DNA from: Methanobacterium sp.
Lineage (GTDB): Archaea; Methanobacteriota; Methanobacteria; Methanobacteriales; Methanobacteriaceae
Length of the DNA stretch: 64,000 nucleotides
Direction of reading: 5' to 3'
NCBI RefSeq assembly: GCF_038562635.1
Contig: NZ_JBCFBO010000001.1
Coordinates: 2,272,643 to 2,336,642, forward strand
Shown here: positions 16,210-25,406 of the stretch, one piece after another
Layout: each line of letters begins with the position of its first letter
Numbering within the stretch: the first letter of the stretch is position 1
Notes under the pieces: generated by a model
Databases searched by the model: none
What the model was told of the DNA's origin: nothing
The model's input: only the letters and a program-made list of their open reading frames with translations
Translations under genes and position numbers: made by a program

Positions 16210-16470
16210 TTAAGCTTCGGCTTTTAATATATCCAGTTTGGCCTTAGCTTTTTTAAATGCTTTTAAAAATGAATCATCATCCTTTGTAGGGATAATTTCT
16301 AGTCCTAATTTTCGTTGCTCATCGATCCATTCTATAGAAAATACAGGGATATCGATTTTTATAGGCTCTTCTGTTGGGTTTACAACGATGATGTTCCTAT
16401 ATGGAAAATCGACTTCAACGATGTATCCTCCAACACTTATGATATGGAGAGGTCTTACTACGAATTTCAT
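16210..16470 (-). CDS. ehbP: energy-converting hydrogenase B subunit P
   Basis: 86 aa soluble protein, last gene of the ehb operon and 47 bases after ehbO. The beta-rich opening MKFVVRPLHIISVGGYIVEV followed by FPYRN matches the EhbP family of Methanobacteriales, found only in these operons. Its role in the complex is unknown; it has no metal-binding motif and probably sits on the cytoplasmic side. GAGG precedes the ATG. No ehbQ follows; the next 170 bases hold only the repeat element at 16043. Confidence 0.85.
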   Translation of the reverse strand: MKFVVRPLHIISVGGYIVEVDFPYRNIIVVNPTEEPIKIDIPVFSIEWIDEQRKLGLEIIPTKDDDSFLKAFKKAKAKLDILKAEA

Positions 16471-16517
16471 ATTACTGTCCTCATGATCTAATTTTTCTGG
16501 ATATTAACTTAATTTTT

Positions 16518-17516
16518 TTACAGGAAAGATGCAGCAATAGCTACTGCCCCTAATATGGAAGTAACAGCTACAACGGGGTAAAACTGTTTGAATGTGAATA
16601 CTGGGGAGAATGCACTCATTGATGCAATCAAAATTGGGAATATTATTGCTGTTGCAAGTGTTACCAGTATTCCTGGGCTGAACAGGTTTGGTGGTATTCC
16701 GATAAACATGGTTGCAAATAAGCTTGCAAGTACGAATATCAATAAACCCTTTGTGATATAAGTGTATGCCCTGTATTTTGACATGTACTCGAGCATTGGC
16801 CCTTCTATAACATCTGCTTTGGTTTTCATTATGGCAAATGGGTATTCGTTGAGTAATATCATGGAACCAATGAAATAGACGACAGCACCTATGGCACCAG
16901 CTACAGTAAAGAGTACTGGACCATTTAACTGCTGAAATGCAATTATATTGCTGAGGTATATGCTTTTAGACATTGCAACAGGCACGAAAAGCGCTATATA
17001 AAGTGGGAATGACCCGAAAGCTATAAGTCTAAATGCACGCAGGGTACTCAGTTCTTCAATAAATGAACGTGTTGCATCCACGTGTTTAGCTCCTTTTGCA
17101 TGGTCTGGGAAAGGCATGTTTACTGATAATACTGATTTGGAAAGTGAACCCATAAACATGTATGTGATCTCTTCAACTTTTAGCAATCCTACAACTGCTA
17201 TAATACTTGCTAATCCTCCTAAGAAGTACATTTGAGGCATTATGATTAATAATATGGCTGTTACTATAATTAAGCTGATTAAAGGAATTGCATTGTACAA
17301 TCTGGGCATTGGGGAGTTTGGAGTTATGGCCTCTTTAAAGAAAAATTTGATTGGAGCCATGAGCCCCGGACTTGAGATGGGAGGGCCTACTCTCTGTTGA
17401 ATTCTTGCTTGAACGAACTTTCTTTCAATACCTGGAAGCCATACACTGACTGCAAATGCTATAATTAATGTTCCAACCACTGCAATTGCCGAACTTATAA
17501 TCATTGATGTATCCAT
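16518..17516 (-). CDS. ehbO: energy-converting hydrogenase B subunit O (NuoH-like membrane subunit)
   Basis: 332 aa with about eight membrane segments. VQARIQQRVGPPISSPGLMAPIKFFFKE is the hallmark of NuoH/HyfC-type subunits, which form the ion channel next to the catalytic module; shown here in part as RIQQRVGPP. It anchors the hydrogenase subunits M and N to the membrane and couples ion flow to electron transfer. It lies between ehbN and ehbP in the standard order. Confidence 0.93.
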   Translation of the reverse strand: MDTSMIISSAIAVVGTLIIAFAVSVWLPGIERKFVQARIQQRVGPPISSPGLMAPIKFFFKEAITPNSPMPRLYNAIPLISLIIVTAILLIIMPQMYFLGGLASIIAVVGLLKVEEITYMFMGSLSKSVLSVNMPFPDHAKGAKHVDATRSFIEELSTLRAFRLIAFGSFPLYIALFVPVAMSKSIYLSNIIAFQQLNGPVLFTVAGAIGAVVYFIGSMILLNEYPFAIMKTKADVIEGPMLEYMSKYRAYTYITKGLLIFVLASLFATMFIGIPPNLFSPGILVTLATAIIFPILIASMSAFSPVFTFKQFYPVVAVTSILGAVAIAASFL

Positions 17517-17581
17517 TTGCCATTTCTCCTAACTTTTATTAGACTTATTTGTTGATATTAATTTTAAAAATTTGAATAAGT

Positions 17582-18748
17582 TTAGATGATCTTGTTCTGT
17601 TTATTTGGTTTTTTGAGTGGATGATCCACTATTTGTATTGCACGGTCAGTGCATGTAAAGCATGGATCGCACTGAACTATTGCTAATTGTGCTTCGGTTA
17701 TGTGAGTTCCTATACAGGCATGTTCCATTGCATTTATATTTGTTATAGAGGGTGTCCTGATTATAGAATTTCTTACTCTTCCATCCTCTAATCTGTAAGA
17801 GTGGTAGAGTTTACCCCTTGGTGCTTCTATATAACTTCTTATTATACCTGTATCCTGCATTTCCCAGCTTCTATTTGTGATTTTTCCTTCTGGAAGGTCT
17901 TTAACAGCCTGCCTTATTATTTTTATGGCTTCAAAAATCTCAAGTGCACGCATTAAAAGGTTGGATTTAACATCCCCATCATCTTGAGTAATTACCTCAA
18001 ATTCAAATGGGTCATACTGCCTCATGTCTCTCCTTAAATCTACTTCAACTCCTGTTGAACGGAGTGTTGGCCCTGTTGCAGCTAATCTAAGGGCATCTTC
18101 TTTACTAAGTGCAGCAACTCCTGTTATACGGGACATGATCATGGGGTCTCTTGTGAATCTGTCTGCAAATTCTGTCATTTTCTCTTCGATGAGATCCATG
18201 CCTTCGCTGATTTTCTGTATCCTCATTTCATTTAGATCTGAACGAGGTCTTATACCTCCAATTACAGGGACACCGTACTGGACACGGTTACCTCCGATCA
18301 TTCGGAGGAGTTCCATTACAGTCTCTCTTATGTAAAATATCCTCATTGAAAACGTTTCATGACCTAAAACTTCGCATCCATGGGCTAGATAAAGTAAATG
18401 GCTGTGTAACCTTTCAAGTTCGCTCATAATAAGCCGTATATATTCTGCTCTTGGAGGAACATCAATTTCAAGCCCTTTTTCAGCTACAAGGCATGAGTTC
18501 CAGATGTGGATATGGGAACATATTCCACATATTTTTTCTGTAAGGGCATTTGCCTTTTCAACAGGCAGCCCTTCCATTATTCTTTCAATTCCCCTGTGGT
18601 TGACACCTATGGTTATCTCTGCATCTCTTACATATTCATCTTCAACAAATAATCTTACCCTGTATGGTTCTAATGCTGCAGAGTGTACTGTTCCTAGAGG
18701 AACTTCTGTTTCGATTACTTTGCTGTTAACCTGGTTATTGTTACTCAT
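17582..18748 (-). CDS. ehbN: energy-converting hydrogenase B large subunit (NiFe)
   Basis: 388 aa, NuoD/NiFe large-subunit family. Both NiFe ligand pairs are present: EKICGICSHIH near residue 70 and DPCFTCTDR near the end, so it should carry an active NiFe site rather than being a degenerate Nuo homologue. A tail of about 16 residues follows the last Cys motif. With EhbM it oxidises H2, and the complex uses the ion gradient to reduce low-potential ferredoxin, mainly for CO2 assimilation. Confidence 0.95.
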   Translation of the reverse strand: MSNNNQVNSKVIETEVPLGTVHSAALEPYRVRLFVEDEYVRDAEITIGVNHRGIERIMEGLPVEKANALTEKICGICSHIHIWNSCLVAEKGLEIDVPPRAEYIRLIMSELERLHSHLLYLAHGCEVLGHETFSMRIFYIRETVMELLRMIGGNRVQYGVPVIGGIRPRSDLNEMRIQKISEGMDLIEEKMTEFADRFTRDPMIMSRITGVAALSKEDALRLAATGPTLRSTGVEVDLRRDMRQYDPFEFEVITQDDGDVKSNLLMRALEIFEAIKIIRQAVKDLPEGKITNRSWEMQDTGIIRSYIEAPRGKLYHSYRLEDGRVRNSIIRTPSITNINAMEHACIGTHITEAQLAIVQCDPCFTCTDRAIQIVDHPLKKPNKQNKII

Positions 18749-18808
18749 AATATATCCCTGCTAAATAAGCTTATTTTTCCCTAATTCATTAAGTATAATC
18801 CAATAATT

Positions 18809-19261
18809 TTATTTTGCATTTAATAGTAAAGGTAAAGCTGATACAACTCCAGATAAGACATCTTCTGGCCTTACGGCACATCCTGGGATCTTAGCATCTA
18901 CTGGTATGATCTGATCAACAGGTCCGGCTATTTCTTCAGAGGGAATATCTCCATGGATGTTCTTGTAAACTCCGCCCATTGTTGCACATGCTCCTGCTGC
19001 TACAACAGCTTTAGGCTCTGGAATTGATTCATAAATTGCTTTTAAAGGTGCTTCTACATGTTTTGTAACAGGTCCTGTAACTACAAGCACGTCTGCTTCC
19101 CTGGGGTTCCATGTTAAAAATACTTTGTACTGTTCTGCGTCGTATTTTGGTGAAAGTATACAGTTTACTATTTCTATATCGCAGCCATTACATCCTCCAG
19201 TATATACAAGCATCACATGTACGGCTCTTGCTCTTGAATATGATTTTAGGCTCAAATTCAT
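18809..19261 (-). CDS. ehbM: energy-converting hydrogenase B small subunit (NuoB-like)
   Basis: 150 aa. The four Cys that bind the proximal 4Fe-4S cluster are visible in YTGGCNGCDIEI, AAGACATMGG and IPGCAVRPEDVL, the pattern of the energy-converting NiFe hydrogenase small subunit and NuoB. It passes electrons between the NiFe site in EhbN and the ferredoxin subunits EhbL and EhbK. Short for a NuoB homologue but normal for Ehb. Confidence 0.94.
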   Translation of the reverse strand: MNLSLKSYSRARAVHVMLVYTGGCNGCDIEIVNCILSPKYDAEQYKVFLTWNPREADVLVVTGPVTKHVEAPLKAIYESIPEPKAVVAAGACATMGGVYKNIHGDIPSEEIAGPVDQIIPVDAKIPGCAVRPEDVLSGVVSALPLLLNAK

Positions 19262-19280
19262 CCCTCTTAGTGATTAATTA

Positions 19281-19778
19281 TTATTTAGAATTTTGATCTT
19301 CTCTTTTTCTTATTACTGCGTTGTCAGAGAGAAACTTGGAAATATAAGCTATTTTGTCTTCAGATATCTTAACTGGCTTTTCAAGAAGCTCTTTTATATC
19401 TGGATTCACGTCTCCAACATCATTTGGGTGTATAGTACCCGCTTCTCCGAATAATGCATAAAGCGGACAAAAATCATGACAATGATAACAATGCACACAT
19501 TTTAAAGTATTCAGCTCTGGTTTTTCTTTTTTAATGATGCCTTCTATTACTTCAACAGGTTCTTCAAGGCTTACCATTTCTATCGCGCCTGTTGGGCATA
19601 CATTTTTACATCCAGAACATCCAATACAGGGTACTTCAGCAACCTTATCTGTAGGAACAATTTCTCCATTTAGGATTTTATTTCGAAGTTCCATGTCAGT
19701 TACTCGATCTGATGCGAAAAGAATCCTTTTTACGTTGCTGTATACTCCCTCTAAAAATATGATGCCTAAGTTTTTCAT
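19281..19778 (-). CDS. ehbL: energy-converting hydrogenase B subunit L (two-cluster ferredoxin)
   Basis: 165 aa. Two 4Fe-4S motifs are seen: CIGCSGCKNVCPTGAI and CVHCYHCHDFCPLYA, as in the NuoI-like electron-transfer subunits of energy-converting hydrogenases. The start overlaps the ehbK stop as ATGA (19775-19778). It connects the proximal cluster in EhbM to the polyferredoxin EhbK or directly to soluble ferredoxin. Confidence 0.92.
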   Translation of the reverse strand: MKNLGIIFLEGVYSNVKRILFASDRVTDMELRNKILNGEIVPTDKVAEVPCIGCSGCKNVCPTGAIEMVSLEEPVEVIEGIIKKEKPELNTLKCVHCYHCHDFCPLYALFGEAGTIHPNDVGDVNPDIKELLEKPVKISEDKIAYISKFLSDNAVIRKREDQNSK

Positions 19779-21130
19779 TTTGCTACCTCGAATTCTCTTT
19801 CAAATAGTATGGCTCGTGCAGGACATACATTGCTACATGCACCACAGTATATGCACTTTGAATCATCTACTGTAACTCTCCCCATTTCATCTTCAGTAAT
19901 TGCTTCTTCTGGACAGGTTTTAATACAAAGTTTACAGTTCATACATAACTTGTTTTCTACAAATACAAAACCATCTTTTATAGATTTTTTTCTCATGGTG
20001 GTTTGCGGAATTGCATCTTGAGGGCAGTGAATTGCACATTTTTCACATAGCACGCATTTTTCAAGATCTACTTCTATACTTCCCCTTTTAAGAGTAACTG
20101 CGTCTTTTGGACATATTTCAGAACATATGCCGCAGGATATACAATCTTCAGACACATCACCTTTCCATGTAATTGTTTTGAAGCCCCTTGCTTCATTTAC
20201 ATCACATGCCTTAACACATCTGCCGCATGAAACACAGTATCCTTTAATAGGCCGTTCTTTTTCATCGGATACTCTTAATGTCCCTACTGGACAAGCATCT
20301 ATGCATTCCATAGTGTCACATTCATCACAAAGTGAAGGGTCATAACGTATTTTACCATTTATCATCTGCAGTGCTCCATGTGAACATGCTTCGGTACACA
20401 AGCCACAGTTTAAACATGAAATAATACAGCCTTCAGCTTCTTTGGAGTCAGTATTCCTTTTGATCTTAAAGTCTTCAATGGCTATTGCATTGTTTGGACA
20501 TTCTTTAACACATTTAAGGCAGAGAGTACATTTTGTTTCATCAATTGTCCCGTTGGATATGGCGCCGGCTGGACATACATCTTCACATATTCTGCATTCC
20601 TGGCACACACCTTCAAGGTTATTGTTGACTATAATGGCATCTGTTGGGCAGTAGTATTCACATCTACCGCAGAATGTACACTTTTGCGTGTCTGTAATCA
20701 CGTTGACTCTGCTTGCTTTTCCTTCTTCTTTTTTAACCCTTATCTGCGGCGGGTTTGTAAGATTTAAAGATTCAAGGAACTTAATTTGTCTGTCTTCTAT
20801 TACGTCATACGCGTCAACACGGGCACCAATTGGGCAGGTGTCTGCACATATTCCACATCTAGAGCATATCCCTTTTACCAGATCCCCCTCAATTGATATG
20901 CTGCTTACAGGACAGGTTAACTCGCAGACTCCACATGCATTACATTTTGCCCTATCAACAACATAACCTCCATATCTATTTTTAAAAATAGCTCTGTTGG
21001 GGCATGCTTCTTCACAAGCGCCACAGGTAATACAGCTGAATGCTTTACCGTCTATTAATCTAATGGCACCTGTGGGGCATTCTTTGATACATTCTCCGAT
21101 GCCTTCGCATTTTTTGGTTGATAAAAACAT
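19775..21130 (-). CDS. ehbK: energy-converting hydrogenase B subunit K (polyferredoxin)
   Basis: 451 aa made almost only of ferredoxin repeats. I count 14 Cys motifs of the CxxCxxCxxxC type, from CEGIGECIKECP at the N-terminus to CIYCGACSNVCP at the C-terminus; the first, the eighth (ending ACSHG) and the ninth (CDECDTMECIDACP) deviate from the standard spacing or final Pro. It could carry up to 14 4Fe-4S clusters and act as a wire or reservoir to ferredoxin. GAGGG precedes the ATG. A gap of about 140 bases separates it from ehbJ, the largest gap in the operon. Confidence 0.95.
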   Translation of the reverse strand: MFLSTKKCEGIGECIKECPTGAIRLIDGKAFSCITCGACEEACPNRAIFKNRYGGYVVDRAKCNACGVCELTCPVSSISIEGDLVKGICSRCGICADTCPIGARVDAYDVIEDRQIKFLESLNLTNPPQIRVKKEEGKASRVNVITDTQKCTFCGRCEYYCPTDAIIVNNNLEGVCQECRICEDVCPAGAISNGTIDETKCTLCLKCVKECPNNAIAIEDFKIKRNTDSKEAEGCIISCLNCGLCTEACSHGALQMINGKIRYDPSLCDECDTMECIDACPVGTLRVSDEKERPIKGYCVSCGRCVKACDVNEARGFKTITWKGDVSEDCISCGICSEICPKDAVTLKRGSIEVDLEKCVLCEKCAIHCPQDAIPQTTMRKKSIKDGFVFVENKLCMNCKLCIKTCPEEAITEDEMGRVTVDDSKCIYCGACSNVCPARAILFEREFEVAK

Positions 21131-21272
21131 AATCTTTACCCTCTAACTCTTTTTTCGAATGTTTAAACGTGACTTGAATCTTTGATTATCTTGAAGTGTA
21201 CTTACTACACTCAACTTCTAACTCTAAATCAATCTTTTTTAGACATTATTACTATCTTGTTTTAAAGTCTTA

Positions 21273-21521
21273 TTATCTCCCGAAAGTTAATTTACCAATT
21301 ATTATACCTGCAATACCTGATAAAATTCCTGATGCTAAAGGAAGATCCTGATAATATGGGAAAGGTCCCTGGTAGTAAGCTATTATGATCGCTACAATTA
21401 CCACAATGGCGTAAACTTCTTTATCAAACTTCAATTTACTTTTTGGGACTGGTTTTATTCTCGTTCCTAATATGAATCCCAGCAGAAATCCAAGCACCAA
21501 TGGGCCAAGGTAGAAAATCAT
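21273..21521 (-). CDS. ehbJ: energy-converting hydrogenase B subunit J (small membrane protein)
   Basis: 82 aa with about three membrane segments: FYLGPLVLGFLLGFILG at the N-terminus, a second around YAIVVIVAIIIAYY and a third near the end. It overlaps ehbI by 4 bases (ATGA). The family is known only from ehb operons; the role in the membrane arm is not established. Identified mainly by position and hydrophobic profile. Confidence 0.85.
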   Translation of the reverse strand: MIFYLGPLVLGFLLGFILGTRIKPVPKSKLKFDKEVYAIVVIVAIIIAYYQGPFPYYQDLPLASGILSGIAGIIIGKLTFGR

Positions 21522-22018
21522 TGTTCATCCTCTCCAAAAAGGTTGTCACTTTGTTCATCGCTTCTAAGAAGTTTGTCACTCTCTAAGAAAGCTACTACCA
21601 CTGCGCTTAGGCCGACTAACACTTTTAAACCCACTACAAAGTTTAGGTAGGGTATAATTCCGGCATGTACTGGGTCAGGATAGTCAAACAGGTTTTGTAT
21701 AAATTGCGGTACTATATTGTAAAGATCAACACCAAGATTATACATGAAGAACCCTGAGAATACCAATCCTGCAAGCCCTAAAAATATATAGCCTAAAGCG
21801 CCTGCACTTTCAAGGGATGCCATAAAGTTGTGTGAAATTTTAATGGGACTTTCTTCCAGTCCGTAGACAATGATACAGAATATTATACCTCCTGCTATCA
21901 TTGCACCTCCCTGAAATCCTCCTCCAGGGGTTATATGTCCTCCAAGGATTGTATTTATGCCTATAAGAATTATTATGAGTGATATTGGAAATACAAATAA
22001 TTTAAGGATTGTACTCAT
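21518..22018 (-). CDS. ehbI: energy-converting hydrogenase B subunit I (MnhB/MrpB-like)
   Basis: 166 aa, about four membrane segments. The GGHITPGGGFQGGAMIAGG loop is the signature of MnhB/MrpB-type subunits of Na+/H+ antiporters. It belongs to the Mrp-like antiporter module of Ehb, which couples ion movement to the hydrogenase reaction. ATGA overlaps on both sides (ehbH and ehbJ) show translational coupling. Confidence 0.92.
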   Translation of the reverse strand: MSTILKLFVFPISLIIILIGINTILGGHITPGGGFQGGAMIAGGIIFCIIVYGLEESPIKISHNFMASLESAGALGYIFLGLAGLVFSGFFMYNLGVDLYNIVPQFIQNLFDYPDPVHAGIIPYLNFVVGLKVLVGLSAVVVAFLESDKLLRSDEQSDNLFGEDEQ

Positions 22019-22302
22019 TTGTCTTCCTCCCCACCGAAATCAACCTTTCCTCTTCCAAATATAAGCAGTACAACAACAACTGCAGTTACAAGTATCAGTG
22101 CTTCTCCAAGTGTATCATATCCTCTCCAGTCGAATACTACGTTTGTAACCATGTTTGGAGCGATATGGGGGCCTATCCAGTTATAAATATAACTTATTCC
22201 GGGGTTCAATATCTGGTCAAACCCATATATGGCATGGAATAGTGTCACAGCGAATAATAATAATGAAATACTTGCAATAAGGTTCCTTAAACCTTCAGAC
22301 AT
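22015..22302 (-). CDS. ehbH: energy-converting hydrogenase B subunit H (membrane)
   Basis: 95 aa, two membrane segments: one near residues 8-28 and one at about 68-86 containing TLGEALILVTAVVVVLLIFG. WRGYDTLGEALI is the MbhE/MrpB N-terminal type motif (short protein with DTxGE) seen in Mrp-related modules. It overlaps ehbI by 4 bases and ehbG by 8. Confidence 0.88.
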   Translation of the reverse strand: MSEGLRNLIASISLLLFAVTLFHAIYGFDQILNPGISYIYNWIGPHIAPNMVTNVVFDWRGYDTLGEALILVTAVVVVLLIFGRGKVDFGGEEDK

Positions 22303-22633
22303 TTAAACTCCCCCAGTAGAACAATACTGAAATGATTCCCAGCGCTAAAATTGTATAGAATACCATTCCATTAAGTGAATCATTTTGTTCTTCTTTTAAT
22401 TTTGGCATGACCGGCATTGCAAAAAATGCTATTACAATTACCAGAAGAACTGCAACAATCATTAAAGCATTGCTGAAGAATCTTAACATTATCACTGCAA
22501 CCAAAAGGGATGATAAAAGCGTTATTTCTGCTGCTAACATTGATGAAGCTTCAATACTGGTTACAGCTTTATCTTCTCCATCCTGTCCTTGAACTTTCTT
22601 TATTCTGTTTATTATAATATCATAAATGCCCAT
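22295..22633 (-). CDS. ehbG: energy-converting hydrogenase B subunit G (membrane)
   Basis: 112 aa. A soluble N-terminus of about 25 residues precedes three membrane segments. No catalytic motif is visible; the assignment rests on the order in the operon and on the family being restricted to ehb clusters. It overlaps ehbH by 8 bases and follows ehbF by 14. Confidence 0.85.
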   Translation of the reverse strand: MGIYDIIINRIKKVQGQDGEDKAVTSIEASSMLAAEITLLSSLLVAVIMLRFFSNALMIVAVLLVIVIAFFAMPVMPKLKEEQNDSLNGMVFYTILALGIISVLFYWGSLNV

Positions 22634-22647
22634 AGAATCCCTCTATT

Positions 22648-24144
22648 TTATATTACCAAGCTATTTGCTAGTCCCTGCAGGAAACCAGTTGCAACCTGCG
22701 GGAAAAGACCTAATATAATACACACAATCAGGAGTACAACCAGAGAGAATATGGTTGCTTTAGGTATTTTACCCTCTTTGATTTCAAGTTCTCTTGGTTT
22801 AGGCCTCATATAAACGGCATAAAATGCCTTCATAAATGTCATAAATGTCACAATACTTAGAAGTATCATGATTATACCCAGTTCAGGTATTCCTGCACTT
22901 AAAGAGGACTGAATCAACATTAATTTACTTTGGAACGCGTTAAGAGGTGGAACACCTGCCATTGCAAGCCCTGCTAAGAATACGAGTAAGGCTGCTTTTG
23001 GTGCTTCTGCCATCATTCCTCCCAGTTTTCGGATATCACTTTCTTTTGTCTTATAGAGGATAGTACCGAATCCTATAAACAAGAAAGCGGTTATCACTGC
23101 TTCATTTACTGCCTGGAAAAGTCCTGCTGTTATACTTGCAGCAGTTCCAATTCCAAGTCCTAATCCGATGTAACCTAATTCACCAACAGCGAGATATCCA
23201 ATAATCCTTTTAACGTCGGTCTGCATGAGTGCCATAGTTATGCTGAGTATCATTGCAGCTAAAGATATGGCTATTATAAACACCTTTGAAAATGCCAGGT
23301 ATGAGAATATTCTGAGGATTATGACTCCCAGTGCTGCAAGTGTAAATACTGAAAATACCTGAAGCAAAGCAGCTCCATGAGGCAAAGCTTTACTGTATAT
23401 ATCTGATTTTATGGTGTGGAATGGCGGAAGTCCCGATGCATAAAGCCATCCAAATGTTATAAGTGCGCACGCCATAAGCAGTACTGGATTTTTAGGATCT
23501 ACTAATCCATGTTGTAGGGAATAAACTATATCGGTTATGTTAACGTTACCTGTAACTCCTAGAAGGAGCGCTACTCCGAGTAATAGCAATGGGGAAGCAA
23601 TACTTCCTAGAATCATGTATTTTAGGGCAGTTTCGTAACTACCTTTAATTTTAGATGCAACCACAATACCAACCTGTGCCATTGCTGCAATTTCAAAGAA
23701 GACATAAAGGTTGAATATGTCGTCTGTAAGAAGAATTGCGGTCATTGCAGCTGTTCCCATAAACATCAGGAATGCATAGACTCCAGAAGCTTTTTTTGTT
23801 TCGCTTAAAGACGTAAAGATTGCTAAAAATGCAATTAAGCCCAATATAAATATTAAAATCTGCTGAGCACTACCAAATGAATAGACTATACCCATGTGGA
23901 ACATGTTTAATGCAGAATTTGTAATGAAAGCCGGTAATCCCTGTGCTAGCGTGGGGCTATTTGCTAATGTGCTGTACCCTCCTACGTAGTGAAAACCGTA
24001 GGTTGTAACTAAAGGTATAATCGGTAAAGCTAAAGCTACTACAATTGAGAGTATTTTTACAATACGGTCCTTTGTATGGAACAGGTTTAAAAGCAATGCA
24101 CATGTAATTGGAATTATAACCATGAGTGGAATTAATGGGTTCAT
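22648..24144 (-). CDS. ehbF: energy-converting hydrogenase B subunit F (NuoN/MrpD-like antiporter subunit)
   Basis: 498 aa from the ATG at 24144, which has GGGAGG six bases upstream; a more distal in-frame start at 24165 lacks a site. About 14 membrane segments, with the antiporter-family features MTAILLTDDIFNLYVFFEI (containing the conserved Glu of the fifth helix), the Lys-bearing LKYMILGSIAS and SGLPPFHTIKSDIY. It is the main ion-translocating subunit of the complex, homologous to Nuo L/M/N and MrpA/D. Confidence 0.94.
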   Translation of the reverse strand: MNPLIPLMVIIPITCALLLNLFHTKDRIVKILSIVVALALPIIPLVTTYGFHYVGGYSTLANSPTLAQGLPAFITNSALNMFHMGIVYSFGSAQQILIFILGLIAFLAIFTSLSETKKASGVYAFLMFMGTAAMTAILLTDDIFNLYVFFEIAAMAQVGIVVASKIKGSYETALKYMILGSIASPLLLLGVALLLGVTGNVNITDIVYSLQHGLVDPKNPVLLMACALITFGWLYASGLPPFHTIKSDIYSKALPHGAALLQVFSVFTLAALGVIILRIFSYLAFSKVFIIAISLAAMILSITMALMQTDVKRIIGYLAVGELGYIGLGLGIGTAASITAGLFQAVNEAVITAFLFIGFGTILYKTKESDIRKLGGMMAEAPKAALLVFLAGLAMAGVPPLNAFQSKLMLIQSSLSAGIPELGIIMILLSIVTFMTFMKAFYAVYMRPKPRELEIKEGKIPKATIFSLVVLLIVCIILGLFPQVATGFLQGLANSLVI

Positions 24145-24231
24145 AGTTTGCCTCCCATTAACCATTTAGGCGTATTCAAAGACAGATTAATGTGATTTTG
24201 AATATCTGTGTTTTTTATTCCGGACATCTTT

Positions 24232-24594
24232 TTACTCTCCAAGAATCTTTGATGCGTTTATTGACCCGTACTTTTTGTATAATACTATTATTAAACCGAG
24301 CATTACGGCCAGTGTACTTGCCCCAATTACAATACTGGTGAGAACTAAAGCAAATGGGAGTGGATATGATGCATTTTGGGCAAACTGGTCAATTACCATG
24401 CCTGGCATGAAAATATACACGATCCCGCCGGCTTTGTATCCCATTGTGATAATGAATAGATTTACCCCATCTGCAATGAAGGCTAGCCCTATGACTTTTT
24501 TTATTAAATTATCAATAAATAAAGCGGCAAATATTCCTATTATTATTAATGCCCCTGATGTAAAAAACGATGCAAGCTGTGTATCTATAACCAT
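24232..24594 (-). CDS. ehbE: energy-converting hydrogenase B subunit E (NuoK/MrpC-like)
   Basis: 120 aa with three membrane segments. KVIGLAFIADGVNLFIITMG, with its Asp/Asn in the second helix, and PLPFALVLTSIVIGASTLAV are the conserved parts of the MnhC/NuoK family. It is part of the Mrp-like ion-translocating module and lies before ehbF in the usual order. Confidence 0.92.
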   Translation of the reverse strand: MVIDTQLASFFTSGALIIIGIFAALFIDNLIKKVIGLAFIADGVNLFIITMGYKAGGIVYIFMPGMVIDQFAQNASYPLPFALVLTSIVIGASTLAVMLGLIIVLYKKYGSINASKILGE

Positions 24595-24623
24595 GATAAT
24601 CCCTCAAAATGCAATAAATGTAA

Positions 24624-24860
24624 CTATTCTTCCTCCATTCTACGTGTTTTCTTAACTGCGAGTGCAATAAATACAGGTATTATAGCTGAACCTACAATTG
24701 CTTGAGTCAATGCTACATCTGGAGCCAGTAAGTATTGGAACAGGAAAGCAATTGCAATTCCTGAAATTCCAGTTAAGATGGCAGCTTTAAGGAGATCTCT
24801 TTGAATTAAAGCTATAATTGCTCCGAAGACTGCTATAATCATTAATATGTACTCAATCAT
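24624..24860 (-). CDS. ehbD: energy-converting hydrogenase B subunit D (MnhB N-terminal-like)
   Basis: 78 aa from the ATG at 24860, which has GGAGAGG about 7 bases upstream; the longer frame from 24887 would ignore that site. Three hydrophobic segments; LLKAAILTGISGIAIAFLFQ and APDVALTQAIVGSAIIPVF match the DUF4040/MbhD-type helix with DVALTEA-like motif that is conserved in Mrp and Mbh complexes. It overlaps the end of ehbC by 8 bases. Confidence 0.9.
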   Translation of the reverse strand: MIEYILMIIAVFGAIIALIQRDLLKAAILTGISGIAIAFLFQYLLAPDVALTQAIVGSAIIPVFIALAVKKTRRMEEE

Positions 24861-25128
24861 TTTTTTCCTCTCCATAATAATAAGCATTAGCTATAGCATG
24901 AGATGCAAGCGGTGTAAGGAATAAGTATATAATAGCTAAAAAGGGCTGGTAAAGGGCAATTAACGCTATGATACATGCCATATCTGTGACGCCAAGCATG
25001 TGTATCCTTGCATAGAGAATTTTATCTTTATCATCTTTGTATCTAATTAGTCCAATTGCTGTAAGGACTATGAGGATTGCAGCTATTATCATTACCGCTG
25101 ATCTTATCAAAGTTATTATATCATCCAA
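24853..25128 (-). CDS. ehbC: energy-converting hydrogenase B subunit C (MnhG-like)
   Basis: 91 aa, three membrane segments, starting with TTG at 25128 one base after the ehbB stop; GGGGATGG serves as ribosome binding site. AAILIVLTAIGLIRYKDD, with ARIHMLGVTD following, is the MnhG/PhaG signature. It belongs to the antiporter-like module. Confidence 0.9.
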   Translation of the reverse strand: MDDIITLIRSAVMIIAAILIVLTAIGLIRYKDDKDKILYARIHMLGVTDMACIIALIALYQPFLAIIYLFLTPLASHAIANAYYYGEEKND

Positions 25129-25129
25129 A

Positions 25130-25390
25130 TTACCATCCCCGTATAACCTTTGAAAACGCTATGGTACCTATAGGGCCCAGAATAACCAGTGCAAGGGCTA
25201 TAGTCTCACAATATAATATTCCATAAACCTGTCCTATTAAAACTAATAATGTTGCTACTGCAATACTCAAACCCAGCAGCCCTACAATACCCATGGATAT
25301 GGTTTTCCTGGTTGAAATCCGTATTGTAGCAATTGCATAGATTGCAAGTGCCCCCATCAAAATGTATTCAGATATCGTTAGTATATCCAT
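25130..25390 (-). CDS. ehbB: energy-converting hydrogenase B subunit B (MnhF-like)
   Basis: 86 aa, three membrane segments, matching the MnhF/MrpF size and layout: helix, RISTRKTISMGIVGLLGL, and LAL-VILGPIGTIAFSKVI at the end, where MnhF proteins have a similar GTIA-type motif. It lies between ehbA and ehbC with 1 and 16 base gaps. Confidence 0.88.
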   Translation of the reverse strand: MDILTISEYILMGALAIYAIATIRISTRKTISMGIVGLLGLSIAVATLLVLIGQVYGILYCETIALALVILGPIGTIAFSKVIRGW

Positions 25391-25406
25391 TTTAACACCT
25401 TTGTAT

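Noticed and set aside
19534..20966. Several plus-strand open frames of 70-113 codons opposite ehbK and ehbL
   Set aside because: They mirror the cysteine-rich repeats of the polyferredoxin on the other strand, lack ribosome binding sites and resemble no protein.
22009..22813. Short plus-strand frames within the ehbF-ehbI region
   Set aside because: Each is covered by a well-supported minus-strand ehb gene with ATGA coupling.
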